Assembly: GCF_026552795.1 (NCBI RefSeq)
Contig: NZ_JANFPI010000007.1
Span: forward strand, 186,001 to 250,000
Length of the DNA: 64,000 bases
Source of the DNA: Ectorhizobium quercum
GTDB lineage: Bacteria; Pseudomonadota; Alphaproteobacteria; Rhizobiales; Rhizobiaceae
Direction: 5' to 3'
A program made the translations under genes and the position numbers. Below the pieces are notes generated by a model. The model made no database searches and was not told the origin of the DNA. It saw only the letters and a program-made list of their open reading frames with translations. Of the stretch, positions 1 to 8,478 are shown in pieces. How positions within the stretch are numbered: position 1 is the first letter of the stretch; every line of letters starts with the position of its first letter.

Positions 1-224
1 CCGGCCGGCGGGCCGGAAGAATTCTCGGAATGCTGACGAAAAGACCCGCCGAAAAACCATTGGCTTCACAAGGCGGCATTCCTGACGGCGAACCGCCATC
101 CATTCGGGTGCGTATAATGGTTCGAGAGGCCGCCGAACTCAAGCACTTTTCTGGCACAAACCCTTTCCCACACATCTTCCCATCCGCTATCTATAGCCGC
201 AGGACGCGGTTTGGAGGGGTGGAG

Positions 225-1061
225 ATGGAATTTTCCGGCACCGGAAGCTACATTGCCGACAAGGATCTGACGATTGCGGTCAATGCGGCGATCCGCCTCG
301 AACGGCCGCTGCTGGTGAAGGGCGAGCCCGGCACCGGCAAGACCGAGCTCGCCCGCCAGGTGGCGGCAAGCCTCGGTCTCGACATGATCGAATGGACCAT
401 CAAGTCGACCACGAAGGCCCAGCAGGGCCTTTACGAATACGATGCGGTCTCGCGGCTGCGCGACAGCCAGCTCGGCGATCCGCGCGTCTCCGACGTCGCC
501 AACTATATCCGCAAGGGCAAGCTGTGGCAGGCCTTTTCGGCAGAGGGCAAGGTCGTGCTGCTGATCGACGAGATCGACAAGGCCGACATCGAGTTTCCCA
601 ACGACCTGTTGCAGGAACTCGACCGCATGGAATTCCACGTCTACGAGACCGGCGAGACCGTGCGGGCGCAGACGCGGCCGATCGTCATCATCACATCGAA
701 CAACGAGAAGGAACTGCCGGACGCCTTCCTGCGCCGCTGCTTCTTCCACTATATCCGCTTCCCGGAAGCCGAAACGCTCGCCCGCATCGTCGAGGTCCAT
801 TATCCCGGCATCCGCCACGACCTCCTGCGAAACGCGCTGACGCTCTTCTACGAGGTCCGCGCCGTGCCCGGCCTGAAAAAGAAGCCCTCGACATCCGAGG
901 CGCTGGACTGGATCCGCCTTCTGGTGGCCGACGAGGTGAGCCCCGAAGATCTGAAGGCCGACCCGAAGACCATCCTGCCGAAACTGCACGGCGCGCTGCT
1001 CAAGAACGAGCAGGATCTGCACCTGTTCGAGCGCCTGGCGTTCATGGCCCGCCGCACCTGA
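225..1061 (+). CDS. MoxR-type AAA ATPase
   Basis: This 278-aa protein is a single AAA+ ATPase domain of the MoxR type, a family that acts as chaperones with VWA-domain partners to insert metals or mature enzymes. The Walker A motif GEPGTGKT is at residues 33-40, the Walker B stretch LLIDEIDKAD is near 110-120, and the sensor region TSNNEKELPDAFLRRC is near 157-172. The ATG at 225 is chosen because GGAGGGG lies just upstream; an in-frame upstream ATG at 30 would add 65 residues unlike the family. The CoxE-like VWA gene at 2255 is the obvious partner, but metA and its riboswitch lie between them. The client enzyme is not evident from the window. The family call is firm and the biological role is inferred. 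Confidence 0.9.
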   Translation: MEFSGTGSYIADKDLTIAVNAAIRLERPLLVKGEPGTGKTELARQVAASLGLDMIEWTIKSTTKAQQGLYEYDAVSRLRDSQLGDPRVSDVANYIRKGKLWQAFSAEGKVVLLIDEIDKADIEFPNDLLQELDRMEFHVYETGETVRAQTRPIVIITSNNEKELPDAFLRRCFFHYIRFPEAETLARIVEVHYPGIRHDLLRNALTLFYEVRAVPGLKKKPSTSEALDWIRLLVADEVSPEDLKADPKTILPKLHGALLKNEQDLHLFERLAFMARRT

Positions 1062-1131
1062 CGAAAATGATGGCATCTGCCCGTCATCGGTGATTGATTT
1101 TTCCGCAGATCGGGATTATGGAGAGCCATTC

Positions 1132-1190
1132 TGTGGTGATTTGGCCGGCCGGCTTGCAGCCACGTTAAAAAACTCGCTAAAGGGCCGATG
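1132..1190 (+). promoter_or_regulatory. SAM-II-like riboswitch upstream of metA
   Basis: The stretch has the SAM-II layout. A stem pairs GTGG (1133-1136) with CCAC (1160-1163). The loop side carries GTGATTTGG and the other strand carries CTTGCAGCCACGT. An A-rich linker follows (TTAAAAAACTC), then GCTAAAGGG at about 1175-1183, which would form the pseudoknot. SAM-II elements are known upstream of metA, metX and related genes in alphaproteobacteria, where SAM binding lowers expression. The element ends about 70 bases before the metA ATG. It was recognised from the primary pattern, not from a covariance search. Confidence 0.88.
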
Positions 1191-1258
1191 GAACGATCTT
1201 CCTGAAAGCGTTTTTCCGAGTTCGGCCGGCTTTGATAGTAAAGTCTGGATCGTGCCCC

Positions 1259-2182
1259 ATGCCCATCAAGATTCCCGATACGCTGCCCGCCTTCGACACC
1301 CTCGTCTCCGAGGGCGTACGGGTCATGACCGAAACCGCGGCCATCCGTCAGGATATCCGCCCGCTTCAGATCGGGCTTCTGAACCTCATGCCGAACAAGA
1401 TCCGCACCGAGATCCAGATGGCGCGCCTCGTCGGCGCCTCGCCGCTCCAGGTGGAATTCACGCTGGTGCGCGTCGGCGGCCACACGCCGCGCAACACGTC
1501 GGCCGAGCACCTGCTCTCCTTCTACCGGACCTGGGAGGAGATCCGCGACCGCAAGTTCGACGGCTTCATCATCACCGGCGCGCCGGTCGAGACGATCCCC
1601 TACGAGGACGTGACCTACTGGTCGGAAATGCAATCGATCTTCGACTGGACGACCACCCATGTCCACTCGACGCTCAACATCTGCTGGGGCGCAATGGCCG
1701 CCATCTACCATTTCCACGGCGTGCCGAAGCATCTGCTGAAGGAAAAGGGCTTCGGCGTCTATCGCCACCGCAACCTGAAGCCGTCCTCCGTCTATCTCAA
1801 CGGCTTTTCCGACGATTTCCAGATTCCGGTCTCCCGCTGGACGGAGGTGCGCCGCGCCGACATCGAGCAGCGCGGCCCCGGCCTCGAAATCCTGATGGAA
1901 TCCGACGAGATGGGCGTGTGCTTGGTCCATGAAAAGAAGGGCAACCGGCTCTACATGTTCAATCATGTGGAGTATGATTCCACTTCGCTGGGCGAGGAAT
2001 ATTTCCGCGACGTCAATGCCGGCGTGCCGATCAGGATGCCGCACGACTATTTCCCGCACAACGATCCGGCCCTGACCCCGCTCAACCGTTGGCGCAGCCA
2101 TGCGCACCTGTTCTTCGGCAACTGGATCAACGAGATCTACCAGCAGACGCCCTACGAACTGGACCGGATCGGCCTGGAGTGA
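1259..2182 (+). CDS. metAA: Homoserine O-acyltransferase MetA, acetyl-CoA type predicted
   Basis: This 307-aa protein activates the hydroxyl of L-homoserine for methionine synthesis. Cys142 (ICWGA) is the acyl-enzyme nucleophile, and the NHVEYD motif near 235-240 supplies the catalytic His and Glu. Residue 111, in TGAPVET, is Glu. E. coli MetA has Gly there and uses succinyl-CoA; Glu at this position is associated in the MetA family with acetyl-CoA use, so an acetyltransferase is predicted. The start at 1259 gives the typical N-terminus [13 protein letters not shown]; an upstream ATG at 1232 would add nine atypical residues. A SAM-II-like riboswitch precedes it, which implies repression by SAM. 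The flanking MoxR and VWA genes have no obvious link to methionine. Confidence 0.95.
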   Translation: MPIKIPDTLPAFDTLVSEGVRVMTETAAIRQDIRPLQIGLLNLMPNKIRTEIQMARLVGASPLQVEFTLVRVGGHTPRNTSAEHLLSFYRTWEEIRDRKFDGFIITGAPVETIPYEDVTYWSEMQSIFDWTTTHVHSTLNICWGAMAAIYHFHGVPKHLLKEKGFGVYRHRNLKPSSVYLNGFSDDFQIPVSRWTEVRRADIEQRGPGLEILMESDEMGVCLVHEKKGNRLYMFNHVEYDSTSLGEEYFRDVNAGVPIRMPHDYFPHNDPALTPLNRWRSHAHLFFGNWINEIYQQTPYELDRIGLE

Positions 2183-2254
2183 CGCCGCGAAAAAGGAGAG
2201 GCCTGGCTGTTTCCGTGATACGGTAAGCGCGCAAACGCTCAGGAAGGACAAGCG

Positions 2255-3448
2255 ATGTTCATTCCCTTCTTTCTGGCCCTGAAGGCGGAAAAGGTTCCCG
2301 TGACGCTCCGGGAATTCCTCGACCTGCTGGAAGGCATGAAGCAGGGGATCGCCGCCTTCGACATCGAGGCCTTCTATTATCTCGCCCGCACGGCGCTGGT
2401 GAAGGACGAGCGCCACATCGACCGTTTCGACCGGGTCTTCTCCACCCATTTCAGGGGCCTCGCCGCCCTGTCCGGCGAAGGCGGCGAGGAGGGTCCCGCT
2501 CCGGTCGAACTGCCCGCCGAATGGCTGGCAAGGCTCGCCGAGAAATACCTGACCGACGAGGAAAAGAAGCAGATCGAGGCGCTCGGCGGCCTCGGCACAT
2601 TGATGGAAACGCTGCGCAAGCGGCTGGAGGAGCAGAAAGGCCGGCATCAGGGCGGCAACACATGGATCGGCACCGCCGGCACCTCGCCCTTCGGCGATTA
2701 CGGCTTCAACCCGGAAGGCGTGCGCATCGGCCAGGACGCCTCCCGCCACCGCCGCGCGGCCAAGGTGTGGGACAGGCGCGAGTTCCGCAATTACGACGAT
2801 ACGGTGGAGCTCGGCACCCGCAACATCAAGGTGGCGCTGAAGCGCCTGCGCCGCTGGGTGCGCGAAGGCGCGGCGGAGGAATTCGACCTTGCCGGCACGA
2901 TCCGCTCCACCGCCGAACACGGCTGGCTCGACGTGCAGACGAGACCGGAACGGCGCAATGCGGTGAAGCTGCTGATGTTCCTCGATGCCGGCGGATCGAT
3001 GGACGATCATGTCCGCGTCGTCGAGGAACTGTTCTCCGCCGCGAAGTCCGAGTTCCGGCACATGGACCATTTCTACTTCCACAACTGCATCTACGAGGGC
3101 GTGTGGAAGGACAGCCGCCGCCGCCATGCCGACCGGCTGTCCACGCTGGAGCTGATCCGCACCTACGGACCGGACTACCGCATCATCTTCGCCGGCGACG
3201 CCTCTATGGGGCCTTACGAAATCTCGCTTGCGGGCGGGGCGGTGGAGCACTGGAACCAGGAGCCGGGGTCGGTCTGGCTCGAGCGCATCACCGGCCATTT
3301 CCGCAAATGCGTCTGGCTGAATCCGGTGCGCGAGGACGATTGGGATCGCACCATGTCCATCGGCATGATCCGCAGGCTGATGGGGGAACGCATGTTCCCG
3401 CTGACGCTCGGCGGCCTCGACGGCGCCATCCGCGAACTGTCGCGCTGA
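2255..3448 (+). CDS. CoxE-like VWA domain protein
   Basis: This 397-aa protein resembles CoxE-like von Willebrand A domain proteins that work with MoxR ATPases such as the one at 225. The N-terminal half is helical and charged. The C-terminal VWA domain starts near residue 235, with MFLDAGGSMDD around Asp244. The canonical MIDAS is DxSxS, while here it reads DAGGS; this variant is common in CoxE-like proteins as I recall them, so metal binding may be altered. The start has AGGAAGGA a few bases upstream. Transcription is in the same direction as metA, 72 bases after it, so the riboswitch could also influence this gene if the two are cotranscribed. The substrate complex is unknown. Confidence 0.87.
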   Translation: MFIPFFLALKAEKVPVTLREFLDLLEGMKQGIAAFDIEAFYYLARTALVKDERHIDRFDRVFSTHFRGLAALSGEGGEEGPAPVELPAEWLARLAEKYLTDEEKKQIEALGGLGTLMETLRKRLEEQKGRHQGGNTWIGTAGTSPFGDYGFNPEGVRIGQDASRHRRAAKVWDRREFRNYDDTVELGTRNIKVALKRLRRWVREGAAEEFDLAGTIRSTAEHGWLDVQTRPERRNAVKLLMFLDAGGSMDDHVRVVEELFSAAKSEFRHMDHFYFHNCIYEGVWKDSRRRHADRLSTLELIRTYGPDYRIIFAGDASMGPYEISLAGGAVEHWNQEPGSVWLERITGHFRKCVWLNPVREDDWDRTMSIGMIRRLMGERMFPLTLGGLDGAIRELSR

Positions 3449-3501
3449 ATCCCTTTTTCCGCCGATGACGAAGGAAGGCGGCCTTCGCGGCCGCGAAAGG
3501 C

Positions 3502-3530
3502 TTGACGCCCGCCGAAGCCCCTGCCCTAAT
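3502..3530 (+). promoter_or_regulatory. Predicted promoter of the eutBC operon
   Basis: TTGACG at 3502-3507 and CCTAAT at 3525-3530 are separated by exactly 17 bases. This is a good housekeeping-sigma match 35 bases ahead of the eutB start. No operator palindrome is apparent. Confidence 0.6.
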
Positions 3531-3565
3531 GGCGTTTCCGGACAGAAAAACGGGAACAGCCGGTC

Positions 3566-4942
3566 ATGGCCTATCAGATAACCGCGGGCGGGGAACTTTA
3601 TCGCTTCGCCGACCTCAAGACATTGATGGCGAAAGCCACGCCGCCCCGCTCGGGCGATTACCTTGCCGGCGTCGCCGCGGCCAGCGCCGCCGAGAACATC
3701 GCGGCGAAGATGTGCCTGGCCGACGTGCCGCTGAAGACCTTCCTCACCGAGGCGCTCATCCCCTACGAGGAAGACGAGGTGACGCGCCTCATCATCGACA
3801 GCCACGACACGGATGCCTTCGCCCCCGTCTCGCACATGACGGTCGGCGCCTTCCGTGAATGGCTGCTTTCGCCGGCCGCCAATGCGGCGACGCTGGCGAC
3901 GCTCGCCCCCGGCCTCACCCCGGAAATGGTCGCCGCCGTCTCCAAGCTGATGCGCAACCAGGACCTGATCCTCGCCGCCCGCAAGTGCCGCGTCGTCACG
4001 CGCTTCCGCAACACCATCGGGCTCGAGGGGACGATGGCCGTCCGCCTCCAGCCGAACCACCCGTCCGACGACCGCCTCGGCATCGCCGCCTCCATCGTCG
4101 ACGGGCTGCTCTATGGCTGCGGCGACGCGGTGATCGGCATCAATCCCGCCTCCGACAGCATACCGGTGCTGACGAACCTCGTGGAAATGCTGGCCGAAAT
4201 CGTTTCCCGCTACGACATCCCGACACAGTCCTGCGTGCTGACCCACGTCACGACCTCCATCGCGATGGCCGAGAAGGGCGCGCCGGTCGATCTCGTCTTC
4301 CAGTCCATCGCCGGCACGGAAAAGACCAACACCTCCTTCGGGATCTCGCTTGCTACTTTGCGCGAGGGCTACGAGGCCGGCCAGTCGCTAAAGCGTGGCA
4401 CGGTGGGCGACAACGTGATGTATTTCGAGACCGGACAGGGCTCGGCCCTTTCCGCCGACGCGCATCACGGCGTCGACCAGCAGACCTGCGAGGCCCGCGC
4501 CTATGCGGTCGCCCGCGCCTTCCGGCCGCTGCTGGTCAACACCGTCGTCGGCTTTATCGGCCCCGAATATCTCTATGACGGCAAGCAGATCATCCGCGCC
4601 GGCCTGGAAGACCATTTCTGCGGCAAGCTGCTCGGCGTGCCGATGGGCTGCGACATCTGCTACACCAACCATGCCGAGGCCGATCAGGACGACATGGACA
4701 CATTGCTGACGCTGCTCGGCGCGGCGGGCGTCAACTTCATCATGGGCATTCCCGGCGCCGACGACGTGATGCTCGGCTATCAGTCCACCTCCTTCCACGA
4801 CCAGCTCTACGTGCGCGAAGTGCTGGGACTGAAGCGTGCGCCGGAATTCCAGCAATGGCTGAACCGGATGCAGGTCACGGATGATGACGGCCATCTCCTG
4901 CCGCAGACCGCCGGCCAGTCGCTGCTGAGGATCGCATCGTGA
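3566..4942 (+). CDS. eutB: Ethanolamine ammonia-lyase large subunit
   Basis: EutB (458 aa, close to the roughly 453 aa of enteric EutB) is the catalytic subunit of the adenosylcobalamin-dependent lyase that converts ethanolamine to acetaldehyde and ammonia. The full-length TIM-barrel sequence is recognisable, including the family segments RFRNTIGLEGTMAVRLQPNH and FQSIAGTEKTNTSFGI, and GCDICYTNHAEADQDDMD near the C-terminus. The start ATG follows GGGAAC. eutC overlaps its end by four bases. No microcompartment shell genes, reactivase eutA or dedicated aldehyde dehydrogenase are adjacent, so the enzyme probably acts free in the cytoplasm, and the acetaldehyde must be handled by enzymes encoded elsewhere. 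Confidence 0.96.
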   Translation: MAYQITAGGELYRFADLKTLMAKATPPRSGDYLAGVAAASAAENIAAKMCLADVPLKTFLTEALIPYEEDEVTRLIIDSHDTDAFAPVSHMTVGAFREWLLSPAANAATLATLAPGLTPEMVAAVSKLMRNQDLILAARKCRVVTRFRNTIGLEGTMAVRLQPNHPSDDRLGIAASIVDGLLYGCGDAVIGINPASDSIPVLTNLVEMLAEIVSRYDIPTQSCVLTHVTTSIAMAEKGAPVDLVFQSIAGTEKTNTSFGISLATLREGYEAGQSLKRGTVGDNVMYFETGQGSALSADAHHGVDQQTCEARAYAVARAFRPLLVNTVVGFIGPEYLYDGKQIIRAGLEDHFCGKLLGVPMGCDICYTNHAEADQDDMDTLLTLLGAAGVNFIMGIPGADDVMLGYQSTSFHDQLYVREVLGLKRAPEFQQWLNRMQVTDDDGHLLPQTAGQSLLRIAS

Positions 4943-5718
4943 CGGACACGACCCCGGACCCCGTGAATGTCGTGACCCTCGACCCCTGGGAAGCGCTGCG
5001 CCGACACACCGACGCCTCCATCGCGCTCGGGCGGGCCGGAGCCTCGCTTCCGACCGCCCATGTGCTGCGCTTTTCCTACGCCCATGCCAGCGCCCGCGAC
5101 GCGGTTCACATTCCCTTCGACAGGGAGGCGCTGCGCGCCGGCCTTTCCGGTCTCGGCCTGATGAACGTCCCCGTCTCGAGCCGGGCCGAAACGCGACAGA
5201 CCTATCTCGCCCGCCCCGACCTCGGCCGCCGCCTGACGGCGGAGGACGCCGCGCGGCTCGCGGCACTGGGCAGCGCCCCTTGCGACGTGGCAATCGTCGT
5301 TGCGGACGGACTTTCCTCGACGGCCATCGCCGCCAATGCCGTCCCCTTCATCGCCGATCTCCTGCCGCTTCTGAAGACGGAAGGCCTGAGCGTCGGCCCC
5401 GTCGCCGTGGTCGAGAATGGCCGCGTCGCCATCGGCGACGAGATCGGCGCGGCGCTGAAAGCCCGCCTCGTGCTGGTGCTGATCGGCGAGCGGCCCGGCC
5501 TTTCTTCGGTCGACAGTCTCGGCGCCTATCTGACCTACGGCCCGAAGCCGGGCCTTTCCGACGCCGACCGCAACTGCATCTCCAACATCCGCGAGGCGGG
5601 CCTCAAGCTTCCGCTCGCCGCCGCCAAGGCCTTCTGGCTGATCCGCGAGGCCTTGAAACGCAAGCTGACCGGTGTAGATCTCAAGGAGGAGCAACAGGCC
5701 GCGTTGCCCGGTTCTTGA
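4939..5718 (+). CDS. eutC: Ethanolamine ammonia-lyase small subunit
   Basis: EutC (259 aa) is the small subunit of the cobalamin-dependent lyase and contributes to the B12-binding interface with EutB. It starts with GTG inside a GTGA overlap with the eutB stop, which indicates translational coupling. Family hallmarks include ARPDLGRRL, IVVADGLSSTAI and GERPGLSSVDSLGAYLTY. It is shorter than enteric EutC mainly at the N-terminus, as is usual for non-enteric homologues. Confidence 0.95.
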   Translation: MTDTTPDPVNVVTLDPWEALRRHTDASIALGRAGASLPTAHVLRFSYAHASARDAVHIPFDREALRAGLSGLGLMNVPVSSRAETRQTYLARPDLGRRLTAEDAARLAALGSAPCDVAIVVADGLSSTAIAANAVPFIADLLPLLKTEGLSVGPVAVVENGRVAIGDEIGAALKARLVLVLIGERPGLSSVDSLGAYLTYGPKPGLSDADRNCISNIREAGLKLPLAAAKAFWLIREALKRKLTGVDLKEEQQAALPGS

Positions 5719-5738
5719 ACTCAAAACGGGAGAAAAGC

Positions 5739-6284
5739 ATGACCGTTCCGGCAGACGCCCTTGCCGTCACGCGTTTCTGGCGCGAGGCCGGAGCGGAGAA
5801 ATGGTTCACCAAGGACGAAGCCTTCGACGACGCCTTCCGCAGCCTGTGCGCCGACCTGCACATGGCCGCCGCCCGCCGCGCGTTCGAAAGCTGGCTCGAC
5901 CATCCGGAAAGCGCGCTGGCGCTTCTGCTGCTGCTCGACCAGTTCCCGCGCAACTGCTTCCGCGACACCGGCCACATGTACGCCACCGACCCGCTGGCCC
6001 GGCATTACAGCCGCCGCGCGCTGGCGCTCGGCCACGACCGGGTGGTCGAGCCGGAGCTTCGGGTGTTCTTCTACCTGCCGCTCACCCATTCGGAGGATCT
6101 GGCGGATCAGGAAGAGGCCGTGAAGCGCAACGAACCGCAAGGCGGTCCTGCGCTGGAAGCCGCGATAGACCACCGCGACATCATCGCCCGCTTCGGCCGT
6201 TTTCCCCACCGCAACCCCATCCTCGGACGCGAAACGACACCGGAGGAACGGCGCTTTCTCGACGAAGGCGGTTTCGCGGGCTGA
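5739..6284 (+). CDS. DUF924 family protein
   Basis: This 181-aa protein belongs to the DUF924 family, an all-helical fold with no assigned biochemical role. Recognisable segments are FWREAGAEKWF near the N-terminus, LLLLDQFPRNCFR in the middle and RFGRFPHRNPILGR near the C-terminus, the last being the most conserved part of the family. The ATG at 5739 is preceded by GGGAGAA. It lies 20 bases after eutC and is probably cotranscribed with it. Nothing in the sequence ties it to ethanolamine use. Confidence 0.88.
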   Translation: MTVPADALAVTRFWREAGAEKWFTKDEAFDDAFRSLCADLHMAAARRAFESWLDHPESALALLLLLDQFPRNCFRDTGHMYATDPLARHYSRRALALGHDRVVEPELRVFFYLPLTHSEDLADQEEAVKRNEPQGGPALEAAIDHRDIIARFGRFPHRNPILGRETTPEERRFLDEGGFAG

Positions 6285-6343
6285 TCGCCGGCGGGGATAG
6301 CGGCAGCCAGAGGGGGTCTTTGCCTCTTTCCTCGGTCGCCCAA

Positions 6344-6388
6344 AGCCTTTCCGGACGGGAAACCGCGTTCCGCACTTTTCCCAAAATA
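6344..6388 (-). repeat. Partial copy of the dispersed extragenic repeat
   Basis: On the minus strand this reads GGGAAAAGTGCGGAACGCGG and then TTTCCCGTCCGGAAAGG. It resembles the conserved core of the repeats at 55656 and 61064 (GGAAAAnTGnGAAGCGG followed by TTTCCGTTCGCAA). The flanking hairpin seen in those copies is missing. It lies between the convergent DUF924 and pbpC genes. Confidence 0.5.
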
Positions 6389-6390
6389 CC

Positions 6391-8478
6391 CTATTCCAGA
6401 AACACCCCGACGCTCGCCGCCCTGCCGTTGGCGTCGATCACCGTCAGCCGCGAAAAGCCGCCGCCGTCGGGCAGCCATTCGCCGGTGCGCCGGCGGGTCG
6501 GATCGGCGGACAGCGGCCTGCCATTGGCGAGCCAGCGGAATGGCGCCGTGCCGCCCTGAAGCTTCAGCGCCAGCGGCTGCACCCGGCCTTCGCTCGCCAA
6601 CCCCAGTTCCACCCGCGCGCCTTCCGGCGGATAGACGATGCGCGGCGGCGCTTCTGCCGCCCTGAACCGGGGCAGGCCGCTTTCCGTCGCCGCAAAACGG
6701 CGAAGCGCGAACGGAAGCTCGGCAAGGGCCGGCCGGGCGGCCCCCACCGGCGCCTCCGGCAGCCGCGAGACCGCCACGCCGGAGCGGGCGAAAGCCTCGA
6801 ACAGGATGGGCGCTGCGGCCTGATAGCCCGTGAGCCCGGGCACCGCGCCGTTATCCGCCCGCCCCACCCAGACGCCGAGCACATGGCGACCGTCGAAACC
6901 GACGGACCAGGCGTCGCGATAGCCGTAGCTCGTGCCGGTCTTGTAGGCGATGCCGCCGATGGGGCTGCCGGGCGGCGGCAGCACGGATGCGAGGATATCG
7001 GCCACCTGCCAGGCGGCGGAGGGCGTCGTCAGCGGCTCCCCGTCGAACGGGCCGGGAGAGCCGGTCACGCCGTCGCCGAGCCGCATCGGCTTTCCGCGAT
7101 TGGGAAAGGCGGTATAGAGCTGCACCAGATCCTTCAGCGAGATGCCCGCGCCGCCGAGTGCGATGGAAAGGCCGGCCGGTTCGCCGGCCGGCAGGTGCAG
7201 CGTCACGCCGGCCCGCCTCAGCCGCACCATCAGCCGCGCCGGGCCGGTGGCGTCGAGCAGCTTCACCGCCGGCACGTTCAGCGACAGTTGCAGCGCCCGG
7301 CGGATCGAGACGTCGCCCTGATAGGTGGTGTCGAAATTGCGCGGACGATAGCCGGAGAAGTCCGAAGGGCGATCCTCGACGATGGTTTCCTGCGCCACCA
7401 GCCCCTCCTCGAAGGCCAGCGCATAGATGAAGGGCTTGAGCGCCGAACCGGGCGAGCGCACGGCCTCCGTCATGTCGATCCAGCCGCGCCGCGATCCATC
7501 GAAATAATCCGCCGAGCCGACACGGCCGAGGATGTCTCCGGTGCGGGCATCGGCCATGATCATCGCAATGGAAAGGCCCGGCCCCAGCCGTTGCGCCGCG
7601 CCCGCCGCGACGGTTTCGAGACCCGCCTGCACGCGCGCATCGATGGTCGTGCGGTGCAGCCGCTCCTGCGGCTTGCGGATCCGCGCCGTACCGGCCAGAT
7701 GCGCCGCGAGCGAAGGCAGGGCCCGCCGCGCGGACGGGACGGCGGCCAGTTCCGCGCGCGCCGCCTCGCCGGCATCCAGCGCGCCGGCCTGCACCGCCCG
7801 CTCGATCACCCGTTCGCGGGCCTTCATCGCTGCGTCCGGGAACCGGTCGGGACGGCGCCGTTCCGGCAATTGCGGCAGCGCCACCAGCAGCGCGGCCTCC
7901 GCCACGGAAAGCCGTTTCGGCTCCTTTCCGAACCAGGCGAGGCTTGCCGCCCGCACGCCCTCCAGATTGCCGCCATAGGGCGCAAGCGTCAGGTAGAGGT
8001 CGAGGATGTCCGCCTTGCCGAGCCGCCGCTCGATCTGCACGGCGCGCGCCATCTGCCTGAGCTTGGACAGCAGGCTGCGCTCGGCCCGCGGCTCGATCAG
8101 CCGTGCCACCTGCATGGAAAGCGTCGAGGCGCCGGAAACGATGCGTCCATGCGTGAGAAACTGCCCGGCCGCGCGGGCGACGGCCCACGGGTCGACGCCG
8201 CCATGCGCGTAAAAGCGCCGGTCCTCATAGGCGATCAGCATCTCCACCAAGCGCGGGTCCACGTCCGCGCCCTGCGTCTTCAGCCGCCAGCGTCCTTCCT
8301 GCGTGGCGAAGGCCCGCAGAAGCGCGCCGTTGCGGTCGAGAACCTCGGCCGACACCGCCCGCGCTTCTTCGAGCGGCGGCGGAAAGGCCCGGTCCGCCCG
8401 GTCGAGCGCGACGGCGGCAACGGCAGCCAGCAGGCCGAGGCCCGCCAGCGTAAACGCCGCTCGCCGCACCCCTTTCAT
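6391..8478 (-). CDS. pbpC: Penicillin-binding protein 1C
   Basis: This 695-aa bifunctional class A penicillin-binding protein has a signal anchor (about residues 5-26), then a glycosyltransferase domain with the catalytic motif YEDRRFYAHGGVDP and SGASTLSMQVARL. The transpeptidase domain has SALK (nucleophile near Ser345), SLN and KTGTSYGYRDAW. The C-terminal 90 residues match the biPBP_C domain typical of PBP1C. Its start overlaps the end of the alpha-2-macroglobulin gene by four bases (ATGA), so the two are translationally coupled. This is the known pairing in which the macroglobulin guards the periplasm and PBP1C is thought to repair the wall. The family call is secure. Confidence 0.95.
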   Translation of the reverse strand: MKGVRRAAFTLAGLGLLAAVAAVALDRADRAFPPPLEEARAVSAEVLDRNGALLRAFATQEGRWRLKTQGADVDPRLVEMLIAYEDRRFYAHGGVDPWAVARAAGQFLTHGRIVSGASTLSMQVARLIEPRAERSLLSKLRQMARAVQIERRLGKADILDLYLTLAPYGGNLEGVRAASLAWFGKEPKRLSVAEAALLVALPQLPERRRPDRFPDAAMKARERVIERAVQAGALDAGEAARAELAAVPSARRALPSLAAHLAGTARIRKPQERLHRTTIDARVQAGLETVAAGAAQRLGPGLSIAMIMADARTGDILGRVGSADYFDGSRRGWIDMTEAVRSPGSALKPFIYALAFEEGLVAQETIVEDRPSDFSGYRPRNFDTTYQGDVSIRRALQLSLNVPAVKLLDATGPARLMVRLRRAGVTLHLPAGEPAGLSIALGGAGISLKDLVQLYTAFPNRGKPMRLGDGVTGSPGPFDGEPLTTPSAAWQVADILASVLPPPGSPIGGIAYKTGTSYGYRDAWSVGFDGRHVLGVWVGRADNGAVPGLTGYQAAAPILFEAFARSGVAVSRLPEAPVGAARPALAELPFALRRFAATESGLPRFRAAEAPPRIVYPPEGARVELGLASEGRVQPLALKLQGGTAPFRWLANGRPLSADPTRRRTGEWLPDGGGFSRLTVIDANGRAASVGVFLE

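Noticed and set aside
848..4246. 1132-codon open frame on the minus strand
   Set aside because: It is antisense to metA, the VWA gene and eutB. Its translation is His/Arg/Gly-rich with no domain; long antisense frames are usual at this GC content.
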